From: Rhizobium brockwellii
Lineage (GTDB): Bacteria; Pseudomonadota; Alphaproteobacteria; Rhizobiales; Rhizobiaceae
NCBI RefSeq assembly: GCF_000769405.2
Contig: NZ_CP053439.1
Location: 3,100,001 to 3,164,000 of the forward strand
DNA: 64,000 bases
Direction: 5' to 3'
Position numbers and translations under genes: made by a program. This document shows positions 54,111-62,886 of the stretch, piece after piece. Position 1 is the first letter of the stretch. Each line of letters begins with the position of its first letter. The notes below the pieces were generated by a model. That model did no database searches. It worked only from the letters and a program-made list of their open reading frames with translations, and was not told the DNA's origin.

Positions 54111-54320
54111 TCGAACCTCTTGGAGATGAATTCGGGTTCCTCGCACATAGTGCGACTCAATGCCTAAAACAATGCGGGAAAAACACAAGGCACCGAAGCG
54201 ATGGAGATATCCTTAAGAAGCCGCGCGCCGTTCTGCAAGCCTTACTGAATTGTAACGACGAAAGGCTTTGAAAAGCCTAAATCGGTTCCTACCTCAGCCC
54301 TCACGCGGCAAACGCCGCCA

Positions 54321-54364
54321 GCGCATCACCCCGACAATCGGAAGCGATTGTCGGGGTGATGCGC
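54321..54364. repeat. Perfect 20-bp palindrome with GAAG loop
   Basis: 54321-54340 (GCGCATCACCCCGACAATCG) is the exact reverse complement of 54345-54364, with only GAAG between. It is followed by AGTTTTAAATTG. Such a long perfect stem is beyond a normal terminator and is likely an intergenic repeat unit. Confidence 0.9.
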
Positions 54365-54377
54365 AGTTTTAAATTGA

Positions 54378-54426
54378 TAGAGCGTCCTTAGCGCGTCCTG
54401 TCGGACGCGCGGCGCCCTAGATCATT
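54378..54426. repeat. Palindromic repeat, family A, copy 4
   Basis: Core stem GCGCGTCC (54391-54398) / GGACGCGC (54403-54410) with loop TGTC, outer arms TAGAGCG and CGCCCTA, ending in GATCATT. Same order of parts as the copy at 42382-42434 (which ends AAATCATT) and, in reverse, as those at 44153 and 49510. This copy lies 14 bases after the 20-bp palindrome and touches the DUF2076 ribosome-binding site. Confidence 0.75.
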
Positions 54427-54439
54427 AGGAGGCAGGACA

Positions 54440-55228
54440 ATGTCACCCGAAGAACGCCAGTTGCTGACCGCCCTCTTCGACCGCGTACGCACCGCCGCGG
54501 CCACACCGCGCGACCGCGACGCCGAGGCCCTGATCGACCAGGCGACGCGCGAACAGCCCTCCGCCACCTACTATCTGGCCCAGGCCGTCATCGTTCAGGA
54601 AAAGGGGCTGGAGGCGGCCGCCAACCACATCAAGGAACTCGAAGAGCGTGTCCGCCAGCTGGAAGCCGGCGAGAGCGAACACCGCCAGGCCGAGCAGGGC
54701 GGCGGCTTTCTGAGCTCGATCTTCGGCAACACCCAGACGCAGCAACCGGCGCCTGTCCCCTCCAATCCTGGCCCTTCCAATCCCGGTCCCTGGGGCCAGC
54801 AGTCCCGCGGCTATGACGATTCCCGCGGCTACGACCGCGATGTCCGCCAGCCGCCGCAACAGCCGACCGGCCCCTGGACCCAGCAGGCCGCTGCGCCGTC
54901 TGCCGGCGGCAGCTTCCTGCATGGCGCGCTCGGCACGGCGGCGGGTGTCGCCGGCGGCATGCTGCTTGCCAACTCGCTGAGCGGCATCTTCGGCAACCAC
55001 ATGTCCTCGCTCGGCTGGGGCTCGCCCTTCGGCACCAATCCCTTCGGCAATGCCAGCGCGCCGACCGAAGAAACCGTCATCAACAATTATTACGGCAATG
55101 ACGACACCCGCCAGGCCGCTGATACCGCGTCAGACGACAAGGACAACGACAATATCCAGCAGGCTGATTACGACGACAGCAACGATGATTCCGACGACTC
55201 GTCCGGTGACGACGTCACGGATGTGTGA
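54440..55228 (+). CDS. DUF2076 protein
   Basis: 262 residues. The DUF2076 N-terminus is clear: MSPEERQLLTALFDRVRTAAATPRDRDAEALIDQATREQPSATYYLAQAVIVQEKGLEAAANHIKELEERVRQLE (helical, partly coiled coil). A Pro/Gln/Gly-rich middle follows. Next is a Gly-rich hydrophobic stretch SFLHGALGTAAGVAGGMLLANSLSGIFGNH that could enter a membrane, then NNYYGNDD and an Asp-rich tail (DDKDNDNIQQADYDDSNDDSDDSSGDD). It is presumed a periplasmic or membrane-associated ligand-binding protein; function unknown. AGGAGG 7 bases before the ATG fixes the start. Confidence 0.9.
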   Translation: MSPEERQLLTALFDRVRTAAATPRDRDAEALIDQATREQPSATYYLAQAVIVQEKGLEAAANHIKELEERVRQLEAGESEHRQAEQGGGFLSSIFGNTQTQQPAPVPSNPGPSNPGPWGQQSRGYDDSRGYDRDVRQPPQQPTGPWTQQAAAPSAGGSFLHGALGTAAGVAGGMLLANSLSGIFGNHMSSLGWGSPFGTNPFGNASAPTEETVINNYYGNDDTRQAADTASDDKDNDNIQQADYDDSNDDSDDSSGDDVTDV

Positions 55229-55333
55229 GATCTAGCGGCCGGAGACGGGCAGCGATTGCCGCGCCGTTGCCCGGCCCTTCGCCGCTGCAATCGATTCACT
55301 GGATCGATTGCTCGGGCTGCGCTCGACCGCGGC

Positions 55334-55801
55334 TCACCCACGGCCGCGATAGGTGGCAACGCCCTGTTCCGGCAGCCACACGCCTTCCGGCGGCTTGCCC
55401 GTCTGCCAGAAGACGTCAATCGGAATGCCGCCGCGCGGATACCAGTAGGCACCGATCCTGAGCCACCGGGGATCGAGCAGTTCGACGATGCGCTTGGCGA
55501 TGTAGACCGAGCAATCCTCGTGGAAAGCGCCGTGATTGCGGAAGGAATGCAGGAAGAGCTTTAGCGACTTCGATTCCACCAGCCATTCGCCCGGAATGTA
55601 ATCGATGACGATATGGGCAAAATCCGGCTGCCCGGTCATCGGGCAGAGCGAGGTGAATTCCGGCGCAGTGAAGCGCACGACATAGTCGATGCCCGCATGG
55701 TTGGACGGCACTTTTTCAAGCACCGCCTCCTCAGGCGATTGCGCGGTTTCGGTTTGCTGGCCCAGCATCGACAGGCTGGAAACATCTGTATTCGGCATCA
55801 T
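55334..55801 (-). CDS. queF: NADPH-dependent 7-cyano-7-deazaguanine reductase (preQ0 reductase)
   Basis: 155 residues, the short YkvM-type QueF. It reduces preQ0 to preQ1 for queuosine in tRNA. The active Cys is in [54 protein letters not shown], where the ESKSLK segment is the family signature and FHED holds the substrate-binding Glu/Asp. Two adjacent ATGs (55801, 55798) follow AAGGAGG. The first overlaps the stop of the cation diffusion facilitator gene (55798-55801), so the genes are coupled. Confidence 0.95.
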   Translation of the reverse strand: MMPNTDVSSLSMLGQQTETAQSPEEAVLEKVPSNHAGIDYVVRFTAPEFTSLCPMTGQPDFAHIVIDYIPGEWLVESKSLKLFLHSFRNHGAFHEDCSVYIAKRIVELLDPRWLRIGAYWYPRGGIPIDVFWQTGKPPEGVWLPEQGVATYRGRG

Positions 55802-56712
55802 GCCTCCTTGACGACTTTGACGCGGATGCCGTGAGCCTTTTCGCCCTCCGGCTCCACATGAATTGCGATGGTGGCGCCCTCGTGCACCGCCCTGACGGCA
55901 TCCTCAAGGCGGTCGCATATATCATGCGCCTGCCGCACCGACATCCCGCCGGGCACCACCATGTGAAAATCGATGAAGGTGACTTTACCAGCGCGGCGCG
56001 TTTTCAGATCGTGCACGCCGATTGAGCCTTCGGCGTGGGTAGCGATCGCCTGCTTGATCGCCTCCTCCTCCTGCGGCTCGACCGCCTGGTCCATCAGCCC
56101 GCCGATCGATTGCGAGATCACCCTCCAGCCCTGATAGAGGATGTTGACAGCAACCAGAATGGCAAGCACTGGGTCGAAGATCGCATAACCCGTTGCCAGC
56201 GCCAGCAGCAGGCCGACGAGCACACCGACGGAGGTCACGACGTCGGACATGATATGTTGGCCATCCGCCGTCAGCGCTGCCGAGCGATGTCTGCGTCCAG
56301 TCCGGATCAGCAACCGCGCCCAGACCGCATTGATGACACCGGCCGCGAAGTTGATCGCAAGGCCGAGCACGGGTGCATCCAGCATGCGCGGCTCGGCCAG
56401 ATAACCAACCGCCTCGTTGACGATCAGTAGGGCAGCGACGACGATCAGCACGCCCTCGGTGACCGCAGACAGATATTCCGCCTTATGATGGCCGAAGGGA
56501 TGGTCGTGATCGGCCGGCTTCTGCGCATAGCGAATGACGAAGAAGGCGATGAAGGCGGCAACGACATTGACCGATGATTCGAGCCCGTCCGACAGCAGCG
56601 CCACCGATCCGGTGACCCACCAGGCCACCATCTTCAGTCCCATGACTCCGAGCGACAGCGGGATGCCCCACATCGCCAGCTTCCGAACCGTAAGATCGCC
56701 GTTATCACTCAT
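55798..56712 (-). CDS. Cation diffusion facilitator family transporter
   Basis: 304 residues. Six membrane helices in the first 210 residues. Metal-site motifs in helices 2 and 5 read [17 protein letters not shown] and [16 protein letters not shown], with [20 protein letters not shown] between. The C-terminal cytoplasmic domain (about 215-300, [42 protein letters not shown]) is the metallochaperone-like dimer domain. It should export Zn2+, Fe2+ or another divalent metal by proton exchange. Start ATG 56712 after GGGGGACGAT; the frame is open to 56766. It is followed by queF with a 4-base overlap. Confidence 0.93.
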   Translation of the reverse strand: MSDNGDLTVRKLAMWGIPLSLGVMGLKMVAWWVTGSVALLSDGLESSVNVVAAFIAFFVIRYAQKPADHDHPFGHHKAEYLSAVTEGVLIVVAALLIVNEAVGYLAEPRMLDAPVLGLAINFAAGVINAVWARLLIRTGRRHRSAALTADGQHIMSDVVTSVGVLVGLLLALATGYAIFDPVLAILVAVNILYQGWRVISQSIGGLMDQAVEPQEEEAIKQAIATHAEGSIGVHDLKTRRAGKVTFIDFHMVVPGGMSVRQAHDICDRLEDAVRAVHEGATIAIHVEPEGEKAHGIRVKVVKEA

Positions 56713-56766
56713 ATCGTCCCCCTGCGGTTGCGAATGAATTGCAGAATTCAAGCCGTTGAAACGCAA

Positions 56767-56797
56767 AACCGCCCACGCGAATGTCGCGCAGGCGGTT
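56767..56797 (-). terminator. Terminator hairpin of the DUF2161-type gene
   Basis: AACCGCC (56767-56773) pairs with GGCGGTT (56791-56797), with an inner CGCG/CGCG stem. Read on the minus strand it is followed by TTTTGCGTTT, 70 bases after the stop at 56867. Confidence 0.75.
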
Positions 56798-56866
56798 CAG
56801 TTCAGGGTGATATGGGGGAAGACGGCGGATTTGTCAAAGGGCAATAAAGTTCCCCTTCCGCATGGC

Positions 56867-57538
56867 TCAAGGAGCAGGCTCGGAGAGAATAGTCTGCGGC
56901 CAGCGCAAGAGCGCGGCCTGCCCTGCAGGCGTCAGGGCGTAGACGCCCTTCTCCCTCCGTTCGAACCATCCGTAGACGTTGTCGAGCAGGATTCGGCCGG
57001 CATTGGGGACCTGAACCTTCATATCCCGCGGCCGCTCGACCCCCCGCTCGATTGCGGCGGCGCAGAGCAGCACCTGCTGGCGATAGGCGGTCATGATCGG
57101 CGCCCGCGTGCTGCCGCCGATGGCGGGATCGCCACGGCGGCGCTGATGCTCCTTGACGAGGCGCGTCCGCCGCTTGGGATTGGTGCGCGGCATCGGTGAG
57201 ACGGAACTGACGATGATGCTGACCTCGCCGGCATCGGAGACGCCGAGCATGCCGATGCCGAGCCTGCGGCAGAGATCGCGATAGCGGTTGTCGGTTTCCC
57301 GCCCCCGACCCTTGGCGGAGACGCGGGCCGCGATCCAGACCTCATCGCTCATCGCCGCGCGGTCGACCGCCTGGAGAAGCAGTTCGAGGTTGAAGGAGAG
57401 CTTGAGTTCGCAGACCACCACGACCGGCGGATCAGCATCGCTGAGGCCTACGAGATCGCACCCGCCGACCTCACCCTTCACGACATAACCGGCCGCCTCC
57501 AGGAAAGCTTTGACCGGCAGGTAGAGCGATGTCTCCAT
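56867..57538 (-). CDS. DUF2161-type protein with PD-(D/E)XK-like core
   Basis: 223 residues. The N-terminal domain (METSLYLPVKAFLEAAGYVVKGEVGGCDLVGLSDADPPVVVVCELKLSFNLELLLQAVDRAAMSDEVWIA) has the D...ExK order of PD-(D/E)XK nucleases (GCDLVGL ... CELKL). This matches what I recall of the DUF2161 phosphodiesterase-like family. The C-terminal part (RPRDMKVQVPNAGRILLDNVYGWFERREKGVYALTPAGQAAL) looks like a winged helix. Together they suggest a DNA-acting protein, not proven. It starts 15 bases after the small gene upstream on the same strand, so the two form an operon. Confidence 0.8.
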   Translation of the reverse strand: METSLYLPVKAFLEAAGYVVKGEVGGCDLVGLSDADPPVVVVCELKLSFNLELLLQAVDRAAMSDEVWIAARVSAKGRGRETDNRYRDLCRRLGIGMLGVSDAGEVSIIVSSVSPMPRTNPKRRTRLVKEHQRRRGDPAIGGSTRAPIMTAYRQQVLLCAAAIERGVERPRDMKVQVPNAGRILLDNVYGWFERREKGVYALTPAGQAALLRWPQTILSEPAP

Positions 57539-57553
57539 ATTGAAAACGGCGTC

Positions 57554-57793
57554 TCAGGCAGCGTTGAGATCGGCAATCTCGCCATATCGTGCAAGCAATC
57601 GCGGCGACGACATGTCGCCGGTTTCCTCGTCGACGATCACGGCATAGGCCGCTACGCCGACGAAACGCTCAGCCATCGCCGAAGCGATCTTTTCCGCGCT
57701 GACGGAGTTCGATGCCTGGCGCATTTCGCCGGGCACGAGATTGCCGCGGTTCTTGCGATACGGAAGAACGATGAACTTTTCAGCATTGGCCAC
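57554..57793 (-). CDS. Small hypothetical protein upstream of the DUF2161-type gene
   Basis: 79 residues, starting at GTG 57793: MANAEKFIVLPYRKNRGNLVPGEMRQASNSVSAEKIASAMAERFVGVAAYAVIVDEETGDMSSPRLLARYGEIADL. A GGGA lies 8 bases before the GTG. The pattern alternates strands and a helix and contains EETGDM, but I do not recognise a family. It ends 15 bases before the DUF2161-type gene and is probably made with it. Between it and trpE(G) lies the terminator at 57873-57901. Confidence 0.7.
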   Translation of the reverse strand: MANAEKFIVLPYRKNRGNLVPGEMRQASNSVSAEKIASAMAERFVGVAAYAVIVDEETGDMSSPRLLARYGEIADLNAA

Positions 57794-57872
57794 GTCGAAT
57801 ATCCCGATTGATCGTTCCTGAAATGTTCTGATTTGCCGGAAGAAGTCAAGCCGCGGCCCAACGACCTGATGA

Positions 57873-57901
57873 CTGGCCCTTCCAACAGCAGGAAGGGCCA
57901 G
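57873..57901 (-). terminator. trpE(G) downstream hairpin
   Basis: A perfect 11-bp stem (CTGGCCCTTCC, 57873-57883, with GGAAGGGCCAG, 57891-57901) with a 7-base loop, 12 bases after the trpE(G) stop. There is little T-run, but the stem is strong. Confidence 0.75.
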
Positions 57902-57913
57902 GCTAAATTGCGC

Positions 57914-60103
57914 TCAGGCAGCCTTCGTCTTCACCTTGCGCGCCAGATGCGCCACGACATTTTCGATCATCCGCATCCCGGCATCGCCACCGAGCGTCAT
58001 GATGGATTCCGGATGGAACTGCACCGCGGCGATCGGTTCCTTCGCGTGTTCGATGCCCATGATCGTGCCGTCGTCGCTTTCCGCCGTGATGATGAACTCG
58101 CGCGGCAGCGTCGAAGGATCGGCGAAGATCGAGTGGTAGCGGCCGACCGTCACCTCCTTGGCAAGGCCGGAGAAGACGATGCCGGGCTCCAGCACGCGGA
58201 TGCGCGAGGGCTTGCCGTGCATCGGCACCGCCAGATGACGCAACTCCCCGCCATAGGCTTCGGCGAGCGCCTGCAGGCCGAGGCAGACGCCGAAGATCGG
58301 CAGGTTGCGCGCCCGCGCCTTCTTGATCGTCGCCTTGCAATCGAAATCCTTGGGCGTTCCGGGTCCCGGCGACAGCACAACGAGGTCCGGGTTCAGCCTG
58401 TCGAAGATTTCCTCCGGCACCGGCGTGCGCACGGTCGAAACCGTCGCCCCCGTCTGGCGGAAATAATTGGCGAGCGTGTGGACGAAGCTGTCCTCGTGAT
58501 CGACGAGCAGGATGCTGACGCCCTTGCCGACGCCTGCGACGTCGCGCTGAACCCTGCCGGAATTACCCGTCTTGGCGTCTCGGATGGCGGAAAGCATGGC
58601 AGAGGCCTTCAGTTCTGTTTCGGCTTCTTCTTCGTCAGGAATGGAATCGTTGAGCAGCGTCGCACCGGCGCGCACCTCGGCGATACCATCCTTGATGCGC
58701 ACGGTGCGCAGCGTCAGGCCGGTGTTCATATCGCCATTGAAGCCGACCATGCCGATCGCCCCACCATACCAGGCGCGTGGGCTCTTTTCATGGCTCTCGA
58801 TGAAGCGCATCGCCCAGAGCTTCGGGGCGCCGGTGACGGTGACGGCCCAGGCGTGGCTGAGGAAACCGTCGAAGGCGTCCATGTCGTCGCGCAGCCGCCC
58901 TTCGATATGGTCGACCGTGTGGATGAGGCGCGAATACATCTCGATCTGCCGGCGGCCGATCACCTTGACCGAACCCGGCTCGCAGACACGGCTTTTGTCG
59001 TTGCGGTCGACATCCGAGCACATGGTGAGCTCGGACTCGTCCTTCTTGGAATTCAGCAGCTTCAGGATCTGCTCGCTGTCGGCGATCGGGTCGTCGCCGC
59101 GCTTGATCGTGCCCGAAATCGGGCAGGTCTCGATGCGACGGCCGGAAACGCGCACGAACATTTCGGGCGAGGCGCCGACCAGATATTCCTGATGGCCGAG
59201 ATTGATGAAGAAGGAATAGGGTGACGGATTGATCGCCTTCAGCCGCTTTGAAATGTCGGACGGCTTGCTGTCGCAGCGCTCCATGAATTTCTGCCCGGGC
59301 ACGACTTCGAAAAGGTCGCCCTTGCGGAAACTTTCCTTCGCCTTGGTGACGAGCTCGGCATATTCGCCCGGTCGGTGATCGCTCTTCGGCGGAATGGCAT
59401 CCGTGTGTTTGAAGGGCTCCGCGGCGATATCCTGGGCCTTGCTCTCGGTCGACACGCCGCCTTTTTCGAAGTCGTAACGGTCGACCCAGGCCTTGGCGGA
59501 ATAGTTGTCGACGACGAGGATCTCGTCCGGCAGGTAGAGCACCATGTCACGCTGATCGGAGGGCCGCGTCAGCTTCAGATTAATCGCGTCGAACTGGAAG
59601 GCGATGTCGTATCCGAAGGCGCCGTAGAACCCGAGGCTTGCATCCGCCTGCGAATAAAACAGGTCGGTGACGGCGCGCAGCACGGTGAAGACCGTCGGCA
59701 TCTTCGAGCGTTCTTCCTCGGTGAACACCCGGTCCGGCGTCTTGACGGTGAGGTCGAGGCGGCGGGCCGAGGAAGCGCCGAGCACGATGTCGGACACGGT
59801 CTTCAGCCGCTCGATCACGAAGCCGAGGATCACCTCGCCGCGTTCATTATAGGCCTCGATCCAGACGTCGCGCCCGAAGGAAGAGATTCCGAGCGGCGGA
59901 TCGACGACGGCGGTATCCCAGCGCGTATAGCGGCCCGGATATTCGTAGTTCGACGAAAACACCGCGCCGCGGCGCTCGTCGAGCTTGTCGACATAGGAAG
60001 AGACCGCATCGCCGTAGGGGATCGCCCGCCGCTGCCGCGTGACCGTAATGCCGCCCTTGGTCTCGTAGATTTCCGCACCATCATCCCGCAGGATCGTTAC
60101 CAT
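57914..60103 (-). CDS. trpE(G): Fused anthranilate synthase TrpE-TrpG
   Basis: 729 residues joining both anthranilate synthase components, as in rhizobia. TrpE part (about 1-510): [78 protein letters not shown] and [21 protein letters not shown]. TrpG part (about 530-729): [32 protein letters not shown], the nucleophile loop [19 protein letters not shown] and the catalytic [10 protein letters not shown]. It turns chorismate and glutamine into anthranilate. It is controlled by the trpL attenuator upstream and probably by tryptophan feedback. No other trp gene is adjacent. Confidence 0.97.
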   Translation of the reverse strand: MVTILRDDGAEIYETKGGITVTRQRRAIPYGDAVSSYVDKLDERRGAVFSSNYEYPGRYTRWDTAVVDPPLGISSFGRDVWIEAYNERGEVILGFVIERLKTVSDIVLGASSARRLDLTVKTPDRVFTEEERSKMPTVFTVLRAVTDLFYSQADASLGFYGAFGYDIAFQFDAINLKLTRPSDQRDMVLYLPDEILVVDNYSAKAWVDRYDFEKGGVSTESKAQDIAAEPFKHTDAIPPKSDHRPGEYAELVTKAKESFRKGDLFEVVPGQKFMERCDSKPSDISKRLKAINPSPYSFFINLGHQEYLVGASPEMFVRVSGRRIETCPISGTIKRGDDPIADSEQILKLLNSKKDESELTMCSDVDRNDKSRVCEPGSVKVIGRRQIEMYSRLIHTVDHIEGRLRDDMDAFDGFLSHAWAVTVTGAPKLWAMRFIESHEKSPRAWYGGAIGMVGFNGDMNTGLTLRTVRIKDGIAEVRAGATLLNDSIPDEEEAETELKASAMLSAIRDAKTGNSGRVQRDVAGVGKGVSILLVDHEDSFVHTLANYFRQTGATVSTVRTPVPEEIFDRLNPDLVVLSPGPGTPKDFDCKATIKKARARNLPIFGVCLGLQALAEAYGGELRHLAVPMHGKPSRIRVLEPGIVFSGLAKEVTVGRYHSIFADPSTLPREFIITAESDDGTIMGIEHAKEPIAAVQFHPESIMTLGGDAGMRMIENVVAHLARKVKTKAA

Positions 60104-60145
60104 TGTTCCACTCCGTTATCGGGGCCCGGACGACAGGCGGCCATA

Positions 60146-60180
60146 AAACAAAAAAAGCCGCCTCGAAGTTTCGGGCGGCT
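60146..60180 (-). terminator. trp attenuator terminator
   Basis: Stem AGCCGCC (minus strand 60180-60174) / GGCGGCT (60162-60156), then seven T (complement of 60150-60156) and further T-rich sequence. GGCGGCC, placed directly after the trpL stop (complement of 60211-60217), can pair with AGCCGCC and so forms the antiterminator. trpE(G) begins 53 bases beyond the stem. Confidence 0.88.
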
Positions 60181-60217
60181 CACTCGTCGTCTTTGGACAC
60201 GATTGGTCGAGGCCGCC

Positions 60218-60262
60218 TTAGCGAACCCACCACCAAACAGCAATGTTCAAGGACTTGATCAT
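60218..60262 (-). CDS. trpL: Trp leader peptide
   Basis: 14 residues, MIKSLNIAVWWWVR, with three consecutive Trp codons. It lies between a promoter and a terminator/antiterminator pair, before trpE(G). Ribosome stalling at the Trp codons when Trp-tRNA is scarce would favour the antiterminator. The ATG falls 6 bases after the -10 box, so the transcript should start on it (leaderless). In Sinorhizobium meliloti the homologous leader RNA (rnTrpL) and peptide (peTrpL) are known to act also in trans; whether that holds here is inference. Confidence 0.92.
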   Translation of the reverse strand: MIKSLNIAVWWWVR

Positions 60263-60268
60263 GAAAAA

Positions 60269-60297
60269 TTGTTAGCCTGAGATCAGCAATTGCGCAA
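60269..60297 (-). promoter_or_regulatory. trpL-trpE(G) promoter
   Basis: On the minus strand TTGCGC (60297-60292) and TAACAA (60274-60269) with a 17-base spacer. The trpL ATG begins 6 bases after the -10. Confidence 0.7.
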
Positions 60298-60367
60298 GAG
60301 GCGAATGCGGAATGAAAAGGGCGGCCCGAAAGCCGCCCCTCCCTCAGCCATGAAGGCGTGATCGCGA

Positions 60368-62617
60368 TCAGAAAGTCTTGGTCAGCGAGATCTTGAAGGT
60401 GCGGCCGGGCTCGGAATACCAATCGCGCGGCTGCGACGCCGTCGAGATCAGGTTAACATCGCGCACGGCGAGCGCGTTGAAATATTCCTGGTCGAAGATG
60501 TTATAGACACCTGCCTGCACGCGCAGGCCCGGCACCTGGTCCGGCGTCCACCAGCCGGTCAGGTCGACGATCGCGTAGCCGGGCGCATCGAAGGTCGTGT
60601 CGGTGGTGTTGGTGACGGGCGTATTGAGATGATCGGTAAGCATGCCCGCCGAAAGCGTCGAAGAAAGATCGAAGCCGAAAGTCTCGTTGCTCCAGCCGCC
60701 GCCGACGATCGCCTTGAACGGTGCCACCGATCGCAGGCGCTGGGCGGTATCCTCGTTCCTGCCATAGGCATAGGCAAGTGACGCATGCAGATTTATACCG
60801 TTGTTGAATGTCTTGGCGGCGCTGGCTTCAATACCCGAGATCGTGGCCGCAGACACGTTCGTGTAGTTAAATTCCGTAAAGCCGGTCGCGTCGACGCTCG
60901 TCACCGTCTCGATAAAATTCTGGTAGCGGGTGTGGAAGGCCGCAACCCGACCGGTAAAATCGCCCGTGTCAAAATTAGCGCCGATTTCGACGCCGCGGCC
61001 GATTTCAGGCTCCAGATCGGGATTGCCGAGCTGAGCGTAGCGGCCCGTAGGGTTGTAGAAGCGGCTGTAGAGTTCGTCCACAGTGGGTGCGCGGAAGCCG
61101 ACTGCCAGCTGCATGTAGAGCTGCACTTCGGGCGTCAACTCGTATGTCGCAAGAATCTTCGGTGACAGGCCGACTTCCGTTCGGTCGTTCAGATCCCCGA
61201 AACGGGTAAGCCCGGTATTGCTTGCGAAACTCCCGCCGGTCGAGGGATTGTAGTTGAACCAGTCAAAGCGAAAGCCGGGTGTCAGCGCGAAGCCGGTATT
61301 GCCGATTTCGATCTTGTCTTCGACAACAAGCCCAAGATTCTGGCTGTCGACATTGGGCACTTCCGCCTGATTGTTCAGCGACGGGCAGGTCGTCGGTGTG
61401 GGGCAAAGGGCCCAGCTATACTGGCTCCAGCTGGAAACGCCGACGTCGAGGCCAACACGAACGGAGTGGCTGAGACCGGAATATTCGAAATCCTTCGTCG
61501 CAGTGCCGCTGAAGCCCCAGGTTTCGTTTTCAATCTCGTTGTTACGGCCATAGGCCACATTCGCCGCGGTACGCCCCTTACTGCCGGATTCCTTCTTCAA
61601 GTCCTGCCAATAGAGCGTGGCGCGCGCACTGCTGAAGAACGCATCGGAAGACTGCGCTTCATAATCATAATCGAGCGAGACACGATCACGATCACGCAGT
61701 TCGCGACCGTCGTAATTGTCGATCATATAAGTGCGTCCGGTACCTTGCTGTTCACGCAGATCAGTCTGCAGGTCACGACGGAAACGCTCAGCAGTCAGAC
61801 CGATGCGGTGGCCACCCTCCAGCTCCTGACGCAGCTTGAAGAGCAGATTATGCTGATCGAAATCAGCCGGATCCGCCTCGGTGCGGAAACGACCATAGCT
61901 GTTATTGTCGCCCATGTTGTCTCGTTCGTGCCCCTTCCGATAGCCACCCTGGAACAGGATCGACGTACCGCCGATCTTCTTGGCGGCAGCGGCTGAGCCG
62001 GAAATGCTGCGGTCTTCGCTGTCGTAGGTCGACTTGACGATCGCACCCCAGTCGCGGCCTTCAGGAATGAGATCCTCCGGCTCCAGCGTATTGAGAACGA
62101 TGGCGCCGCCGAGCATGCCGGAACCACCCTTGCTCGAATCCGCGCCGCGCACGATATCGAGCGACGACAGCGAATCGAAATCGAACGTATCGCCACCGCC
62201 ATTGGCATTGCTGAGGGCGAAAGCGCCCTGGCGCGAGCTGTTCGAAATATAGGGAATTGGAATGCCGTCGACGGTGGTCAGGATGCGAGCGCCCGAAAGG
62301 CCGCGCAGGTTGAAGCCTGCGTCACCACGCGAATAATTCACGCCTGCATCGACGCTGCGGCCGATATCGTCAAAATTGGTCACCTGCTTTTCTTCGAGCT
62401 GCTTGGCAGTGATCTCGGTGGCCAGCGGCGTGTCGGCGACGCTGCCCGGCGCCACGCGCTTGCCCTTGACGACGATTTTCTGCAGGACAGTGCTATCCTC
62501 TGCGGTGGCTTGCGGCGTGGTGGCCGGAGCGCTTTGCGCGAAAGACTGCGAAACAGGAAGAATAACTGTGGCTGCCGTGCAGACCAATAGAACCGAGCGC
62601 CAATGCCGGACGATCAT
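60368..62617 (-). CDS. TonB-dependent receptor, haem/haemoglobin type
   Basis: 749 residues. Signal peptide (about 1-28, ...VILPVSQSFAQ), a TonB-box-like segment VLQKIVVKGKRV, a plug domain (about 60-180: QVTNFDDIGRSVDAGVNYSRGDAGFNLRGLSGARILTTVDGIPIPY and SLSSLDIVRGADSSKGGSGMLGGAIVLNT) and a beta-barrel ending in the aromatic residue of FKISLTKTF. The wording fits the haemoglobin/transferrin/lactoferrin receptor group, which includes rhizobial haem receptors such as ShmR/HmuR; the ligand is inferred. Upstream are a consensus promoter and two TGA-N9-TCA iron-type operators, so it should be induced by iron limitation. Confidence 0.9.
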   Translation of the reverse strand: MIVRHWRSVLLVCTAATVILPVSQSFAQSAPATTPQATAEDSTVLQKIVVKGKRVAPGSVADTPLATEITAKQLEEKQVTNFDDIGRSVDAGVNYSRGDAGFNLRGLSGARILTTVDGIPIPYISNSSRQGAFALSNANGGGDTFDFDSLSSLDIVRGADSSKGGSGMLGGAIVLNTLEPEDLIPEGRDWGAIVKSTYDSEDRSISGSAAAAKKIGGTSILFQGGYRKGHERDNMGDNNSYGRFRTEADPADFDQHNLLFKLRQELEGGHRIGLTAERFRRDLQTDLREQQGTGRTYMIDNYDGRELRDRDRVSLDYDYEAQSSDAFFSSARATLYWQDLKKESGSKGRTAANVAYGRNNEIENETWGFSGTATKDFEYSGLSHSVRVGLDVGVSSWSQYSWALCPTPTTCPSLNNQAEVPNVDSQNLGLVVEDKIEIGNTGFALTPGFRFDWFNYNPSTGGSFASNTGLTRFGDLNDRTEVGLSPKILATYELTPEVQLYMQLAVGFRAPTVDELYSRFYNPTGRYAQLGNPDLEPEIGRGVEIGANFDTGDFTGRVAAFHTRYQNFIETVTSVDATGFTEFNYTNVSAATISGIEASAAKTFNNGINLHASLAYAYGRNEDTAQRLRSVAPFKAIVGGGWSNETFGFDLSSTLSAGMLTDHLNTPVTNTTDTTFDAPGYAIVDLTGWWTPDQVPGLRVQAGVYNIFDQEYFNALAVRDVNLISTASQPRDWYSEPGRTFKISLTKTF

Positions 62618-62731
62618 AACCTACCCTCTAATGATGATTACCGGGCTGGCTGGTCGTGGCGCGTCGAACGCTCGAGGGGCTGGCTAGGCTTTTGCGGATG
62701 AAGACGAAGAAGAACTTCGCCTTCTTTTCGC

Positions 62732-62760
62732 CGCATAAAAAACATGAGAAGTATTGTCAA
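62732..62760 (-). promoter_or_regulatory. Promoter of the TonB-dependent receptor
   Basis: On the minus strand TTGACA (62760-62755) and TATGCG (62737-62732) with a 17-base spacer, 115 bases before the start codon. The -35 is a perfect consensus and is overlapped by an iron-type operator. Confidence 0.65.
62745..62759. promoter_or_regulatory. RirA-type iron-responsive operator, site 1
   Basis: TGA (62745-62747), nine bases, TCA (62757-62759), matching the TGA-N9-TCA consensus described for RirA-controlled genes in Rhizobiales. It overlaps the -35 box of the TonB receptor promoter, so binding would block transcription. Confidence 0.6.
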
Positions 62761-62780
62761 CATAAGTCATCGTTTTATGT

Positions 62781-62795
62781 TGAATTTACCTGTCA
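62781..62795. promoter_or_regulatory. RirA-type iron-responsive operator, site 2
   Basis: TGA (62781-62783), nine bases, TCA (62793-62795), 36 bases (about 3.5 helix turns) centre to centre from site 1. It lies upstream of the receptor promoter in an A/T-rich tract. Confidence 0.55.
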
Positions 62796-62886
62796 AGTTT
62801 TAGCGATCTTCAACGACGTTGCACAATTGCAACGAAAACCGCCCTCATGCGTTGTCTTTGGCCACGGATACGAGGAATCGGACGCG

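Larger units (their letters stand above)
54111..54439. other. 329-base intergenic region rich in hairpins
   Basis: Divergent region between clpP (minus) and the DUF2076 gene (plus). It holds a 20-bp perfect hairpin (54321-54364) and a family A palindromic repeat (54378-54426). The repeat ends just before the Shine-Dalgarno (AGGAGG, 54427-54432) of the DUF2076 gene. No ORF or RNA gene seen. Confidence 0.7.

Noticed and set aside
57833..59224. 463-codon open frame on the plus strand
   Set aside because: Antisense to trpE(G); composition is typical of a shadow frame and no domain is visible.
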